Shown here: piece by piece, positions 23,351-35,260 of the stretch
How positions within the stretch are numbered: position 1 is the first letter of the stretch
How the letters are laid out: each line of letters starts with the position of its first letter
Assembly: GCA_037126765.1 (NCBI GenBank)
Contig: JBBCBC010000025.1
Location: 15,370,175-15,434,174, forward strand
From: Stenogyne calaminthoides
Taxonomy: Eukaryota; Streptophyta; Magnoliopsida; Lamiales; Lamiaceae
Reading direction: 5' to 3'
Length of the DNA stretch: 64,000 nucleotides
Program-made: the position numbers and the translations under genes
Notes under the pieces: model-generated
The model's input: only the letters and a program-made list of their open reading frames with translations
What the model was told of the DNA's origin: nothing
Database searches by the model: none

Positions 23351-24168
23351 TGTGGCATTAGAGAAGTATAAGTAATTTGTACAACTAGTGCTGCTATTAA
23401 ATAGGATACATATTGATATTTAATTCTCAAAAGCCCAAAGAATCTCCATAGTTGACACTAAAAACATGCCCAATAACGTCGCTATTACCATGCAAAAAAT
23501 CAATATCTCCTCATCCATATAGATTTCAAGTTTCCCCGCCTGGTTGGATGTTGGAAAAAAGGACAAAAGATGTTGGACCTCAAACAACAATGAAAATGAA
23601 TACAATACAATCTTATAGAAGTTTGATCACAAACTATAAAGTGGTGGAGGAAATGAACAACCCCAAAAAGGAATGTTTTATTTGTCAGGAAATGCATTGA
23701 AGAGCCTACACTACACACACTGGTAACAGAAGCAATGCTTACAAAGGTTGAAGAAGAAGCTACACACATAGGGCAACAGAAGTAATGCTTACAAAGGAAT
23801 TTTTTATACCGGCTAGCTAAACAACTTTTTATTTAATTGGAAACCTTGTCCAAAAATAAAGCACATCCAAGCAACATACATCCAATTTATGAAATTAAAC
23901 CACATAACATATATGTCTCTGAAATTCAGAATAATACAGAGAGAATTTGAAGAGTTGTTTAGTTCAAATACCAAAACAACTGAGCGAAATTTTACATACA
24001 CTTATATGAAACTCAAGTTTTACAGACTAAACCTGGATATTTATTTAATCACCAAAACTTGTCGATCTGTGAAGGCCCCTAAAGGAAAAGAGAATGGTTT
24101 TTCACCATTCTTATAGCAACAAAATCCACATACAACTTCAATTTAAATCTAAAGATCCCACACTCACA
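23351..24168. other. Helitron interior without clear gene
   Basis: There is a small direct repeat (GAAGCAATGCTTACAAAGG near 23729, GAAGTAATGCTTACAAAGG near 23779). Frames are low complexity. Confidence 0.45.
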
Positions 24169-24173
24169 CGTCC

Positions 24174-25506
24174 TGTTGGGATATTTTAGTTTTGATTATT
24201 TATGCCAAAACATTATGTAATTGTCAACTTGTATTGTTTATGTTCATTTCTACAGGTAACAAGTTGAGGGGGAAGTGAACAGATTGAGGGGGAACTGATC
24301 TGAAGTTTCCTGAGAAAATAGGCTTGAAGATAAGTGGCCTGAATGAAAAATAGGCCTGAGGAAAAGTGGCCTGAATGGAAGAAGGCTGAAGTCCAAAACC
24401 GCTGAATGTCAGAATAGCCTGAACGAGGAATCCTGAACGCTGAAATCCTGATGCTGAAACGCTGAAATCCTGATGCTGAAATGCTGAAATCCTGATGCTG
24501 AAACGCTGAATTCCTGATGCTGAAATGCTGGAATCCTGATGCTGAAATGCTGGAATCCTGAGAGGAAGCTGCTGAAATCCTGAGAGGAAGTATGCTGAAA
24601 TCCTGAGAAGAAGTTGCTGAAATCCTGAGAAGAAGTATGCTGAAATCCTGAGAGGAAGTATGCTGAAATCCTGAAGGGAAGAACGCTGAAATCCCAAGAG
24701 GAAGTATGCTGATTTAAGAAGGCCTGAATGCTGACGTGGACCAATCAGATGTGGTCAAAAAGCCCGACAAAAAGCTGCAGAAATTACAGAATAGTATGGA
24801 TTTGAATGTGACTTTCTCCAACGGTAACATTCAAATCAACACTATAAATACAAGCTCTTCCATCATTTTAAGTGTGGAAAAATGCTATCAAGCCAAGAGC
24901 CATATCTTAAAGCATTCCCACCATAGAACACAAATCTGTAGACATCCAAAATATATTCAAGAGTGTTCTAAACCCAATCTAAGCAACCAATGATATATCC
25001 TAAGCTTAGAGAGATTTTCCCAACCTTAGCATCAAGGCTAAACCATTCTAAGGGAAAATCTCAACCTAGTTGGAGACAACACCAAACCCAAACCCCATTC
25101 TTGAGAGAGAATTAGTGGTGAAGTGATGTAGTTGAAGAGGCGAACCCGTGAGGGTGATAAGTCCAGTTGAGTGAGAACTCATTAAACATCTGTAGGCAAT
25201 CCCGTGGAGGGAGATAAGTCTCGTTTGAGTGAGAGCTCTTTAAATATCTGATTGTACTGTGTTGACTAACACAATAAACTAGTCGAGTGAGTTGAAGGAA
25301 TTTCCCTGCGGATAAGGGAGAGTGGATGTAGGAGCTTGAGTCTCCGAACCACTATACTTTGTTGTGTTCTTTATTGTTTTATGTTCTTACTTGTCATATG
25401 CATTTGGTTATAAGCAAAACACATCGGTTAAAAGAAATTTTTTAAAATCACCATTTCTCCCCCCTCCCATTTTTTCATAAAATTAAATTATTTTTTGGGA
25501 CCAACA
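24174..25506 (+). repeat. 5' LTR of the deleted element, with tandem repeat
   Basis: About 24430-24690 consists of diverged repeats of a unit near GCTGAAATCCTGATGCTGAA. This produces repetitive minus-strand frames that look like phase-rich protein but are LTR sequence. Confidence 0.9.
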
Positions 25507-25681
25507 TCTGGTATCAGAGCAGGTGTTCTAAAAACCACTGATTTTGATAATTATTGTTTTATTTTAAAGAAAAAAAAATCTTTGTGGTCACCTGAACAGA
25601 TTCTTTTTTAAAAAGGGGGAAGAGATTTTTTTTTGGAAGCATTTTTAATGGTTTTGGAATCATTATCAAAAAGGGGGAAAT

Positions 25682-26931
25682 TGTTGGGATATTTTAGTTT
25701 TGATTATTTATGCCAAAACATTATGTAATTGTCAACTTGTATTGTTTAAGTTCATTTCTACAGGTAACAAGTTGAGGGGGAAGTGAACAAGTTGAGGGGG
25801 AACTGATCTGAAGTTTCCTGAGAAAATAGGCCTAAAGATAAGTGGCCTGAATGGAAAATAGGCCTGAGGAAAAGTGGCCTGAATGGAAGAAGGCTGAAGT
25901 CCAAAACCGTTGAATGTCAGAATGGCCTGAACGAGGAATCCTGAACGCTGAAATCCTCGATCTTTGAAACGCCAATTCTCGATCTTTGAAATGCCGAATC
26001 TCGATCTTTGAAATGTTTGAAATCTCGAGAGGAAGTTATTGAAATCTCGAGAGGAAGTATCTTTGAAATCCTCAAGGGAAGAACGCCAAAATCTCGAGAG
26101 GAAGTATGCTGATTTCGTATGGTCCGAATGCCGACGTGGACTAATCGAGGCGGTCAAAAGCCCGACAAAAAGTCATAGAATTACAGAATAGTATGGATTT
26201 GAATGTGACTTTCTCCAACTGTAACATTCAAATTCACACTATAAATACAAGCTCTTCCATCATTTTAAGTGTGGAAAAATGCTATCAATCCAAGAGCCAT
26301 ATCTTAAAGCATTCCCACCATAGAACATAAATCTGTAGATATCCAAAATATATTCAAGAGTGTTCTAAACCCAATCTAAGCAACCAATGATATATCCTAA
26401 GCTTAGAGAGATTTTCCCAACCTTAGCATCAAGACTAAACCATTATAAGGGAAAATCTCAACCTAGTTGGAGACAACACCAAACTCAAACCCCATTCTTG
26501 AGAGAGAATTAGTGGTGAAGTGAGGTAGTTGAAGAGGCGAACCCGTGAGGGTGATAAGTCCAGAGACGAACCCGTGAGGGTGATAAGTCCAGTTGAGTGA
26601 GAACTCATTAAACATCTGTAGGCAATCCCGTGGAGGGAGATAAGTCCCGTTTGAGTGAGAGCTCTTTAAATATCTGATTGTACTGTGTTGACTAACACAA
26701 TAAGCTAATCGAGTGAGTTGAGGGAATTTCCCTGCGGATAAGGGAGAGTGGATGTAGGAGCTTGAGTCTCCGAATCACTATACTTTGTTATGTTCTTTAT
26801 TGTTTTATGTTCTTACTTGTCATATGCATTTGATTATAAGCAAAACACATCGGTTAAAAAAAAAAAATTAAAATCACCATTTCTCCCCCCTCCCCTTTTT
26901 TATAAAATTAAATTATTTTTTGGGACCAACA
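25682..26931 (+). repeat. 3' LTR of the deleted element
   Basis: It matches the 5' LTR closely outside about 25950-26165. One piece, GACGAACCCGTGAGGGTGATAAGTCCAG-like, is duplicated near 26530-26595 relative to the 5' LTR. Confidence 0.9.
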
Positions 26932-26936
26932 CGTCC

Positions 26937-27402
26937 ATACCACAACAATTACATCGTGAAAAACTTGACTGATTTTACGTTTATGAGTTTTCCTGTTTCA
27001 CTAAATACAAAACACAAAGTGCATTAAATTTTAAACTTGACTAATTCAGATTGCCAGAAAAACATATTATCAAACATTTGATATGCTCAATAATAGAAAT
27101 ACAAAAACCTACATGTGCACATGCAAATAAAGGCATATTTTGATGGGGTTCAAGAGAAAAAGACAATAAGGGCATCAACAATTATAGAAAAACTGATCTT
27201 GTAGATTTGCCTGCTCAATTTTGTGTTTTATTTGTTTACACAGTCCTAATAATCAAGAATGAAGCAGTGCCTCATACTGTTAAAATTAAAATCAACAAAA
27301 TACTAATAACAAATTTTAGAGACTGACCACCTGAACATTAATCACTAAGCAATGCTTTATAGGTAAAAGAACACTTATAAACGCATTCAAATTAAATAAT
27401 AC
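26937..27402. other. Helitron interior, AT-rich
   Basis: No exon pattern seen; likely captured intron sequence. Confidence 0.4.
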
Positions 27403-27433
27403 CTGTGCAGCAAGTTTCTTGCAGTGACCACAC
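27403..27433 (-). pseudogene. Tiny exon with a CGHCKKLAAQ motif (PDI-like, tentative)
   Basis: On the minus strand a 31-base exon between GAAG and GTATTATT reads, after one leading base, CGHCKKLAAQ. That is close to the active site of protein disulfide isomerase-like proteins (CGHCKKLAP). The next piece upstream does not supply the Trp and hydrophobic strand normally found before this site, so the match may be to something else. Confidence 0.35.
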
Positions 27434-27540
27434 CTTCATAATCAAAACAAACAAATTGCCACAATTTAAGAATATTAATCAATTGAATAAACACAAGAAA
27501 CCATAAAATGGATTAATTAGCATATATATACCTCAGAGTC

Positions 27541-27840
27541 ATCTTTATGATTGGTATCTTGTCAAGTCGTCCCCTAGAAGCAAAAGTAATCGCGGTTCTC
27601 CATATTTTCTCTCCATTACCTAATAATTTGCATTTGGAGATAATTGGATTAGCTATATTTAAATTCTTCAAATCCAAGTCTGTAAAATATTGGAATTTAA
27701 GGATGACTGTAAACCTGTAATGATTGCGGAAATAATCTGCAATCTTAAATCTAAGGGTATGAGTTTTCTTCTCGTCCCGACCCGGTAGTTCATCCCCTCA
27801 CGTTGGCTGCACTTAAAACCAGACGTATCGCTGCATCCTG
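27541..27840 (-). pseudogene. Two exon-like pieces of an unrecognised captured gene
   Basis: A piece ending at a GTATATA donor (about 27541-27665) reads NGEKIWRTAITFASRGRLDK. Another (about 27720-27840), after a TTTTGGCAG acceptor, reads REGMNYRVGTRRKLIPLDLR. Balanced composition and splice-like edges suggest exons, same strand as the others. I cannot name the protein. Confidence 0.35.
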
Positions 27841-28412
27841 CCAAAACAGAGAATACAACAAATTAACATTTACAATGAAATCAATCAAAGTGAAGCGGAC
27901 TGACAAATTAACATTTGCAATGAAATTAATCAAAGTGAAGCGAACTTTACGACGGAATAATTGAACCAAGATTCATATCCGACAGAGCCCGAATTTCGGA
28001 GCCTGTGAAATCGAAGAGAAACACGAATGGTCTTGCCTTGGAAAGAATACATTTCTGAATACAGGAACAACCGCAGAGTCAGAAGAATTAGATTTGAGTT
28101 AGGAATTATTGTCATCATTCCTGCTATTACAGTCATCTGTAAAACAATTAAGCATAAAATAGATAAGAATAAAAAAGGTAAAAAAGAGCCAACTTTTAGG
28201 AGAAGTGAAGAAGCAGAGGAGCCACCAGAGAAGTAAAAGGATGGTATCATGGAAGGCCAATGAATCAGATTTCATGGGGAGCAGAAAAGGTTCTCATTGA
28301 TGTGATTATGATTATGAAGATGAGAAGTTGGGCGATGGATGGTAAAAAAAAAAGAGGAAGATTTTAAAGTAATTGTTGATTAAATTTACAAAATATATAT
28401 GCAATTAATAAT
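27841..28412 (-). other. Possible 5' part of a captured gene
   Basis: On the minus strand an open frame of 106 codons (28250-27930) includes RVSLRFHRLRNSGSVGYES, which could be an organelle-targeting N-terminus, but there is no recognised domain. A short direct repeat, AACAAATTAACATTTGCAATGAAAT-like, lies at about 27860-27930. Confidence 0.3.
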
Positions 28413-28451
28413 GGGACAAAAAGTTAAATAAATAAATCATTAGGCAAGGCT
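28413..28451. repeat. 39-bp direct repeat, left copy
   Basis: This matches 47381-47419 with one mismatch. It ends exactly where the Sirevirus LTR begins. See the paired copy. Confidence 0.88.
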
Positions 28452-29316
28452 GGGAGATGAATTTAATAAAAGATTTTGATTAGATCCCAAAACCCTTGAG
28501 TATGACATGTATCAGGACATCTTGGTAATATAGGATCAGGTTTCAATAGATATTAAGACTTAGAATTATCTGCACTCTCTATAGTCAGCAGATATAGATC
28601 AGGGTGAAATAGGTTTGCTTTAATCTTACTAAAGTACTCAAAAGTTCCTGAAGTAGCTCAAAAGGATCCTGAAGACAGAAGATCCTGAAGACCAAAAATC
28701 CTGAAGACTGTTTTTGTACTGATCAAAGAGACCCTGAACAACTATTTTGAGTAAATAGTATTATGTTCATTCTTAGTACAAACAAACAGAATGTTAGACA
28801 TTCTTGGACATTAATGAACATATCAGCTCAGTAAGGTTGACCTAAATAGAGTCGTTTTGTTTGTCTCTGTTCAAAGGCAGATTCCAACCAATAAGGAAGC
28901 AACAACAACGTACTTTACTGACACTGAAAGCGACATCTCACTGAAGATATGCCAGGGCTGATATCTTCCAGTTCACAGAAATTGGTGATTGGCTACGTGG
29001 CTGCATATTTCCTAAAACATGCAAGGGTGCGTTCAAACCTTAGAAATAGCCGTTCATCAATAACCAAAAGAGGAAACCCTTGATGCTATCTCTTCCAACG
29101 GATAGTTTTTCAAGAGTAACCTTGGAGAGTTGCCTATAAATACCAGTGACCTTCACCATTGCAAGGTTACGGAAAATCAAACAACTCCAGAGCTCATTCG
29201 TATTCTTGCAAATTGAAGCACTCGAAAAACCTAAGATTTCCCAAGTGTTTCACATTGAAGAGAGCTCATTCACTAAGCCTAGTATTGTCTTATATCCAAA
29301 GCTTAGTAAAAGATAT

Positions 29317-29897
29317 TGTTGTACCCGGTTTTATTACCGGCGAACAAGCAAACAATTTAGTAATGCTCCGATCAATACCACGGCGAAAGCAATAAATGAC
29401 AAGTGATTTGATTACCCAGTTCGTCTTTGGAATAGACTACGTCTGGGGGCACCAAGACAGGATTTGTACTGTATAATATATGCCTAGGGTACTAAACGTT
29501 CGATCCCTTACAACGTACACTACAAGTGATATTTATAGACATAAATCTAGGGCTATAGTCTTCGTGGGCTTTCTCTCGTGGGCTGATCAGGGTTTCCTTC
29601 CTTGCTCCGCAAGTCGCGCTCACGGATATGCTTTCCCTGGATACATCCCGAGAAATCCGCCTCACCATAATTGCCCGAATCTTGTCCATATATATCTCCA
29701 ATCGAAGTTGTGATCACTTCGACCGGCTCTTTCAAGTCGCACCGCGACCTTCTTGTTATGTCAGGCCGCAGGCGACCTCCCGAAACTCCAAAGCCGCCTC
29801 ACGTCCTGCCCCAGCTGGACAAAGTCGGATAACACGTTACATATGAGATTACCCAATCCCAAGCCTTCCTTAGGTCGGGTTATCTCCCCGTACAACA
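29317..29897 (-). repeat. 3' LTR of the Tat element (581 bp)
   Basis: Inverted ends TGTTGTACCC and CCCCGTACAACA. The 76 bases before 29897 match 35261-35337 (AAAGTCGGATAAC, then CCCAATCCCAAGCC, then GGTCGGGTTATCTCCC). Confidence 0.85.
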
Positions 29898-30215
29898 ATT
29901 GCCCCTCAAGATGAGGTCGCGAGCTCGCTTCGATCTTATCTTGAATCATTGAAATTAGTCGACTTACAGCAAGTCGATCTTGGGATCTGTGCCCGAGTCA
30001 AGTCTCTGTCCTTGGGGAGTCGTAGAGTCGCCTAGGTCTCCCCAACTGGCCTGATAGGTGACAGGATTGCAATGATGGTTCTGTAGACAGGTGACGTTTC
30101 AAGCCGCGAGTTCGCCCAATCGGCGATCGCGTGCTCCCTACGCACCACCCACGTCGTTCTAATTTCAGCGGGGTCCCCAAGAATTCAAATTTATACTTTC
30201 GACCCTTCGTCTCTT

Positions 30216-30223
30216 TATAAATA
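30216..30223 (+). promoter_or_regulatory. TATA box of the antisense extra gene
   Basis: TATAAATA lies about 90-130 bases before the first coding frame, on the strand opposite to the element's own transcription. It is followed by a CT-rich leader (CTTCCTCTCTCTCGTCTCTCG). Confidence 0.6.
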
Positions 30224-30306
30224 GGTCTAGGGTTCCTCCTCAAAAGCCTTCCTCTCTCTCGTCTCTCGAAACTCCAGCTTGAACTTTCTGGCTATTCTTC
30301 AGGCAC

Positions 30307-33188
30307 TTGGAAGCTTTTCAGGTAACCGTCTTTCCCCAATTTCACATCAATGGCTTCCGGTTCCCGATCTGCTCCCACGCCCCTCCATTCCTGGTTTCTT
30401 CACCTTCTGACGAAGATGATACTACAATTGCTGAGTTATACCGTCGTAATAACACCGAGATCGCCACCACCGATCTAGCCATGCCCTCGACCGCCGGTGC
30501 TTCCGGCGCCGGTCGGGACGATGAAGGGGCTGACGATCAATTTTTGAGGGAGTTGGAAGACATTGTACATATCCCGCTCTGGAACCGAGCTCGTTTCACC
30601 CGGCCGCGCCTGCCGCAGAAGGTGGATCCGGAACCTCCAACCACCCGCCCCGACAATATGGAGCTTATGAGTGGGTTTTCGATTACCGCTCCTATGAGGC
30701 CCGAGCCCCCTATGAGAGACTGGCTCGCGACTATCGGAAGTCAGTCGAGTCGGACTTTGTTGCTTCACAGAAGAAGAACAGGTCGGTTCTTACCGACTAC
30801 TACGTCCGGTCCCTCCGTCGCCTTTATAAAGTCCCCCAGGATGTACACTTCTACTGAGTGACACCTGATGAGAGTGCCGACCAACCGCCACCCGGGATGA
30901 TTGCGGTCAATGAACATACAATGGAGGCCGGGATCCGGTTCCCGCTCCACCCGATGATTTCTTACCTACTGGCGGCTTGGAATCAGAGTCTGACCCAGAT
31001 CACTCCTAATGGATGGAGCTATATTCTTTCCACAATGACAGTGCTGGGATAGGCCGGGCTATATCAGTTGCCAAACCCGGGAGAAATATCTTTCGTGATG
31101 ACGCCTATTGCCCAAGCCGGTGGCTACAACGCCGTGCGACTTCACCGGGGCAAGGAGCTCGTGAGTGGGATCCCTAACAAAGTCGATGGTTGGCACAAGA
31201 AGTGGTGGTTCGTTGGAGGGGCGTGGGAGTCTGTGGACCCTTCAAGCACTCTGCCCATACATGTCCCGACAGATTATGTGAACCGAGTAGAACACGATAA
31301 ATCTCATATTCTTGATCCGAAGTCTTACTGATCTAATTCTCGTTTTCTTTTGCAGTGTTCACGCCTCAAAAATCCGACCTGTATTGGGACTTTTTGGAGG
31401 CCTTCTAACTAGTCCGTGATACCCTTCCGAGCTGTCGGGACGTTAACGCCCTGAACTCCAAGCTCGACCATCTCAAGGCCGGCTTATACACGTACCCGCG
31501 TCATCTGAAGATCCCTTGTAAGTTTCCTTACTCCGTGCTTATTACATCTTTTGATATCGACCTAACTGGTTGGCTTCTCACATTCCTGCAGTTCCTAACA
31601 CCCCCGTTTACCGCCGTAAGCCTTCTGCGGACATCATGGCCTCACGTAGGAAATCTGTTCTGGGAAACATGAGGCAACTGGCGACCTCTGAAATCGACTC
31701 CCACCGAGGTCGTCCCCTCCGTGTTCGGCCCCCCCCATCGTCCTCTCTCGCTAATGAAAGCAAAGGCAAGAGGAAGGCTACGGGGTCGACTCCGCCGACT
31801 TCTGGGCACGTTCGGAAGAGAGTGAGGGAGGAGTTCTCGACGTACGAGTCCGAAATCAGCAGGGGACTGGGGAAGAAAGATCGGGTCCACCCCCGATCGC
31901 AGCTAGCGACTTCGACACCGACCTCGTCGCCCCCAGCTCGCAGCCTTCCTCGCCGGCCCGGAGGAGAGGTCAGCACGAAGATGTTGACTCCTTCTTAGGC
32001 TGGGAGGAGGAGCGGGTGAACGAGTAAGTCCTCATTATGGTTTTCCTAATCCTTTTTTTTTCAACATGAATCCTCACAACTCTGATGATTCAGCTTTCCT
32101 TTGACCACGAAATCGCCCTCCGCGACTTTTTGCCCCGAGGTGGTTAACCCTCGAGAGTCCTTCCCTTTCTTCGGCCGACCTCCCCAATAAGTGGTCGGGG
32201 TACATTTCCCGAAGCGTGCACAACATGCCCCGGGCGTGGACACGTACTGATCATGACAACGCCCGTCGTCAGAAAATGACGGGCAATATGTACTCGGCCA
32301 TGGTCCACACTCTCAAGGAGGCCTTTTATTTGGAGAGGACCAGTGCCCAAGCCGAAACCCAGCTCCGACATCTCCGTGAGTCCCAGGCTCGTGTGTCCGA
32401 TCAGGCCGAACTGATCTTGGTGGCGGCTGAGACTCGAAAGGGTTAGAGAAAGCCAATGGGGAGCATCTTCTACGGATCACCTTGCTGAGCTAAAGGGCGT
32501 GCTAGCTGAGGAGAAACTGAAGTCGGCCCGGGCGGAGACCGCACTGGCGGCCGAGAAGTTGAAGATGATCCAGGCGGAAAAGAGGGCGGCCAAGGTGGAG
32601 GCCGATCTGGGGGAGAAGCTGGCCAAGGCCAAAGGGGAGCTGGTCACTAGGGAGGCCCAGTTCAAGGTCGCCGAAGAGATGAACACTAATTTCGCGTATG
32701 TGATGGCCTTTGCGGGCGCCATCCGAATATGTCACCAGGCGAACCCTTCCGGCGACCTTACTGGGCTAGTTGCTAATCTCAAGGAGTATGTCCGGGAAAA
32801 CCCTCTGGCCCCCGATGCTCTGTTGGACATCCAAGATTTGGAGGATATGGGCATTGATCTTTCCTTCTTTCCCGATCCCGGGTAAATCGTGTGCCCTCTC
32901 CCCGGCTCCCCGCTGGTTGACCTCCCGAATGCCACATCTTCCGAGCCCTTGGCGGAGAAGTTGACGAGCTCGGAGGTCGCTCCTCCCACAGCTGCCACTC
33001 CCGCCGAGCCCATCGGGGAGGAGATACCGAGGTTGGAGGTTGTTCCTCCAACTATTGTCATGCCTGCCGAGCCCGTCGTGGAGAGGGTCTTAAGCCCCGA
33101 AGCCGATCCATCGGTGGTTACGCAGCAGGAGACTCCTTTCGGGACGGTCATTACCCCGACCTCGACTGCCCCAGCTGAGAAGGACTGA
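30307..33188 (+). pseudogene. Antisense extra gene (gypsy-type ORF, Transposase_28-like)
   Basis: A series of plus-strand frames forms one broken gene. Near 30730-30860 a frame contains RSLRRLYKVPQDVHFY. The next (30858-31331) contains PPPGMIAVNEHTMEAGIRFP and PNGWSYI, words typical of the plant domain called putative gypsy-type transposon (PF04195). Then come intron-like borders (acceptor TTTTGCAG at 31355; donor GTAAGTTT at about 31518 and acceptor CCTGCAG near 31591), a Pro/Ser/Arg-rich linker (31570-31998) and an Ala/Glu/Lys-rich coiled coil (32216-32885). The end is Pro/Val/Glu-rich (32889-33188). At least four stops or shifts. Its role in the element is unknown. Confidence 0.72.
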
Positions 33189-33664
33189 GATCGCAGCTCT
33201 ACTTTTTTTTCCCGTTGTACTAGCCTTCAGGCTTTTGGTTTATGATGTATTTCTCTCGACCTTCGGGTCTTCTATTAATGGAAGTTATTTTATGTTTTGG
33301 TCTGGTGCTTATCTTACTATGTAAAATAAACTCCCATATTTCATCCCCCACAAGTCGAGGTCGCAAGCTCGTCTTGGGGCCTTGAATTGAACTCGTATGA
33401 CTTATCAACTTCTGGCAGGTCGGACTCGGGAAATGTGCCTACGCCGACATCTCCTCCTCATGGAGGCAAAACGTTGTCTCGATTTTCCGAATCGGTGTGA
33501 CGGTTGATAGATCCGCAATGATGGCCTGGGTATTAGGTGGTGCTGGGCACCATAAATTGGCCCAACCAAAAGTCACGTTCTGTCCACGCGCCCCATGTGC
33601 GCAGCCGGTTTTTCTGTGGGGCCCTCGAGAGTTGGAAACTGCAACTTGACCCCCGCCCTCCATC

Positions 33665-33672
33665 TATAAATA
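33665..33672 (+). promoter_or_regulatory. Second TATA box in the Tat element
   Basis: TATAAATA again, in a context like the first one. Upstream, 33340-33430 resembles 29898-30000 (ACAAGTCGAGGTCGCAAGCTCG versus AAGATGAGGTCGCGAGCTCG), so the promoter unit seems duplicated. A short frame begins ATGGGCGATTCC at 33747 and runs 131 codons without a recognised domain. Confidence 0.5.
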
Positions 33673-33746
33673 GGGCGGGTATTTCACACTGAAAACTCAT
33701 ACTGTCCCTCTCTGATCTACCCACTTTTCGCCTCCAAGCTCCGGCT

Positions 33747-34142
33747 ATGGGCGATTCCAGTGATCTTCTCGTTTTAAAACCCTTTCGGTCAGTAAGCCTC
33801 TCTGGCTCTGTGCTCATTGTTTCTGGGACTCAGACCATCTTTGCGGTTCCTCCATCTCGGATTCTGCTTTCACCGGAGGGTGTCCATACAACCATTGTCA
33901 ATTTTTGTTGTTACTCGGCAGGCGGGTCTGCCGCTGCCGTGACGGTGGGGCCCCTAACTCACGGTGTCTCGGGCACCGATCAGGGGAACGGGATTAATGG
34001 TGATGGGCCCCTCTTGATATGCGATACAAATTTAATGCGAATCCGATCATGCCAAAATGCCCTTCACAATCCCTTGAGTTTTTTGCGTCGTAAAGATGGC
34101 ACTCGTGCTTGCTCACACGAGAAGCCCCATTGCAGCATCTGA
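33747..34142 (+). other. Short ORF after the second promoter, unrecognised
   Basis: A 131-codon frame directly downstream of the 33665 TATA box. The first half is Ser/Val-rich and the second half is of different composition. It may be the start of a second copy of the antisense gene, with unrelated DNA joined after about 33990. No domain recognised. Confidence 0.3.
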
Positions 34143-34599
34143 CATTCCAAGGATGTTGTAACATCCTTTTCTGATAGTTTTGCAGCATCTTCCTCAGCGA
34201 CCTCCGTGTCCGAAAGATGCCACCCCAGTAGCAATGTAGTATAGACCAAGTCGCTAGTTCAAGTGGCTCCGTGGTATAGACCAAGTCGCTAGCTCGATTC
34301 CGAAAAATGTATTGTATTGGAATGCTCTCTTTACCGACCTTCAGGTCTATTATAATGGGGTTTTCCCCGACCACCGGGTCTTTATTAATGAAATTCTCCT
34401 TTTTAATTCCTTCATTGTGTTGACTTGATTTCCTTATGCGACTTTTGCTTAGTCCTTGTCGTCTTATTTTGTATGCGACTTGTTTCTTGGACATTTGCGT
34501 AGCCGTCTTATAAAGTCGGGGGATGACCGCACCGCTAGGGTGGCGACCTCACCTCCAGTCTTTCTAAAGTTGGACCTCGGGTTCGCACGTTATCAATCA

Positions 34600-34720
34600 T
34601 GTCTTTCATGCGACCTGCATATTTTCGATCATGTCTTTCATGCGACCTGCAAGTTATCGATCATGTCTTTCATGTGGTATGCGTTTCATCGATCATATGT
34701 TTTTCATGCGACCCGCTTGG
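34600..34720. repeat. Short tandem repeat, unit about 30 bp
   Basis: Three to four copies of CGATCATGTCTTTCATGCGACCTGC with variable spacers, in the non-coding part of the Tat element. Confidence 0.75.
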
Positions 34721-34789
34721 TTTACATAGGAATCTTACATTTCAAAAAGAAGAGAGAATTGTTGTTACTGTAAATACTTGTTTACATCG

Positions 34790-35260
34790 GCTTGATCGAT
34801 ACAAGGACCTAAATCTACTGGTAGTATTTTTTCAACTGAGTTGTATTCCACGGATATTGAGCCTTGGTCCCATCTGCTTTCTCGAGCTCGTATGCTCCGT
34901 TTGGTAGGACCTTCAATATCTGAAACGGGCCATCCCAACTGGGGCCGAGGGAACCTTTTGAGTCTCCGAGTATCTTCTTCAGTACTAGGTCCCCGACCTT
35001 AAAGCGTCAAACTCGTACTTTTGAGTTATAATATTTCTCAGACCTCTGCTTGTATCTGGCATTTCTCATATTAGCCTCTAATCACTTTTCTTCGAGTAGG
35101 TCGAGGTTCCTCTCCAGGGCCTCGTCTTTGTGATCGAAAGCGACTTGGCTAGTCCGGAAAGTTGGGACATCGACCTCCGCAGGCACCACTGCCTCAGTTC
35201 AGAAGGATAGCGAATAAGGGGTTTCGCCCGTTGAATTTTTGCAGGTTGTTCTGTACGCAC
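34790..35260 (-). pseudogene. Gypsy integrase C-terminus (Tat lineage)
   Basis: The minus strand reads TEAVVPAEVDVPTFRTSQ, then NLDLLEEK, NARYKQRSEKYYNSKVR, FKVGDLVLKK, and GPFQILKVLPNGAYELE. This is the chain seen at the end of integrase in many plant Ty3/gypsy elements. A stop precedes TEAVV and two more follow. It begins abruptly at the LTR remnant, so everything upstream in pol was removed by one deletion. Confidence 0.88.

Larger units (their letters stand above)
24174..26931 (+). mobile_element. Internally deleted Sirevirus-type element (LTR-175 bp-LTR)
   Basis: Two LTRs (24174-25506 and 25682-26931) start TGTTGGGATATTTTAG and end TGGGACCAACA. Between them are only 175 bases: a perfect primer site TGGTATCAGAGC (25509-25520) and a purine tract AAAAAGGGGGAAAT (25668-25681). 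A perfect duplication CGTCC (24169-24173, 26932-26936) flanks it. No protein is coded, so it would need an autonomous relative. The two LTRs are almost identical except for a block at about 25950-26165. Confidence 0.93.

Noticed and set aside
23420..23769. Minus-strand frames rich in Cys, Phe and Ser
   Set aside because: Low-complexity AT-rich frames without splice context or domain.
24224..24744. Two long minus-strand frames with repeated Phe-Ser-Gly-Phe-Gln patterns
   Set aside because: They are produced by the tandem repeat of the LTR at 24174-25506 and are not conserved in the sister LTR.
31608..31976. Minus-strand frames over the antisense gene of the Tat element
   Set aside because: Shadows of the plus-strand gene in GC-rich DNA; the recognised motifs are on the plus strand.
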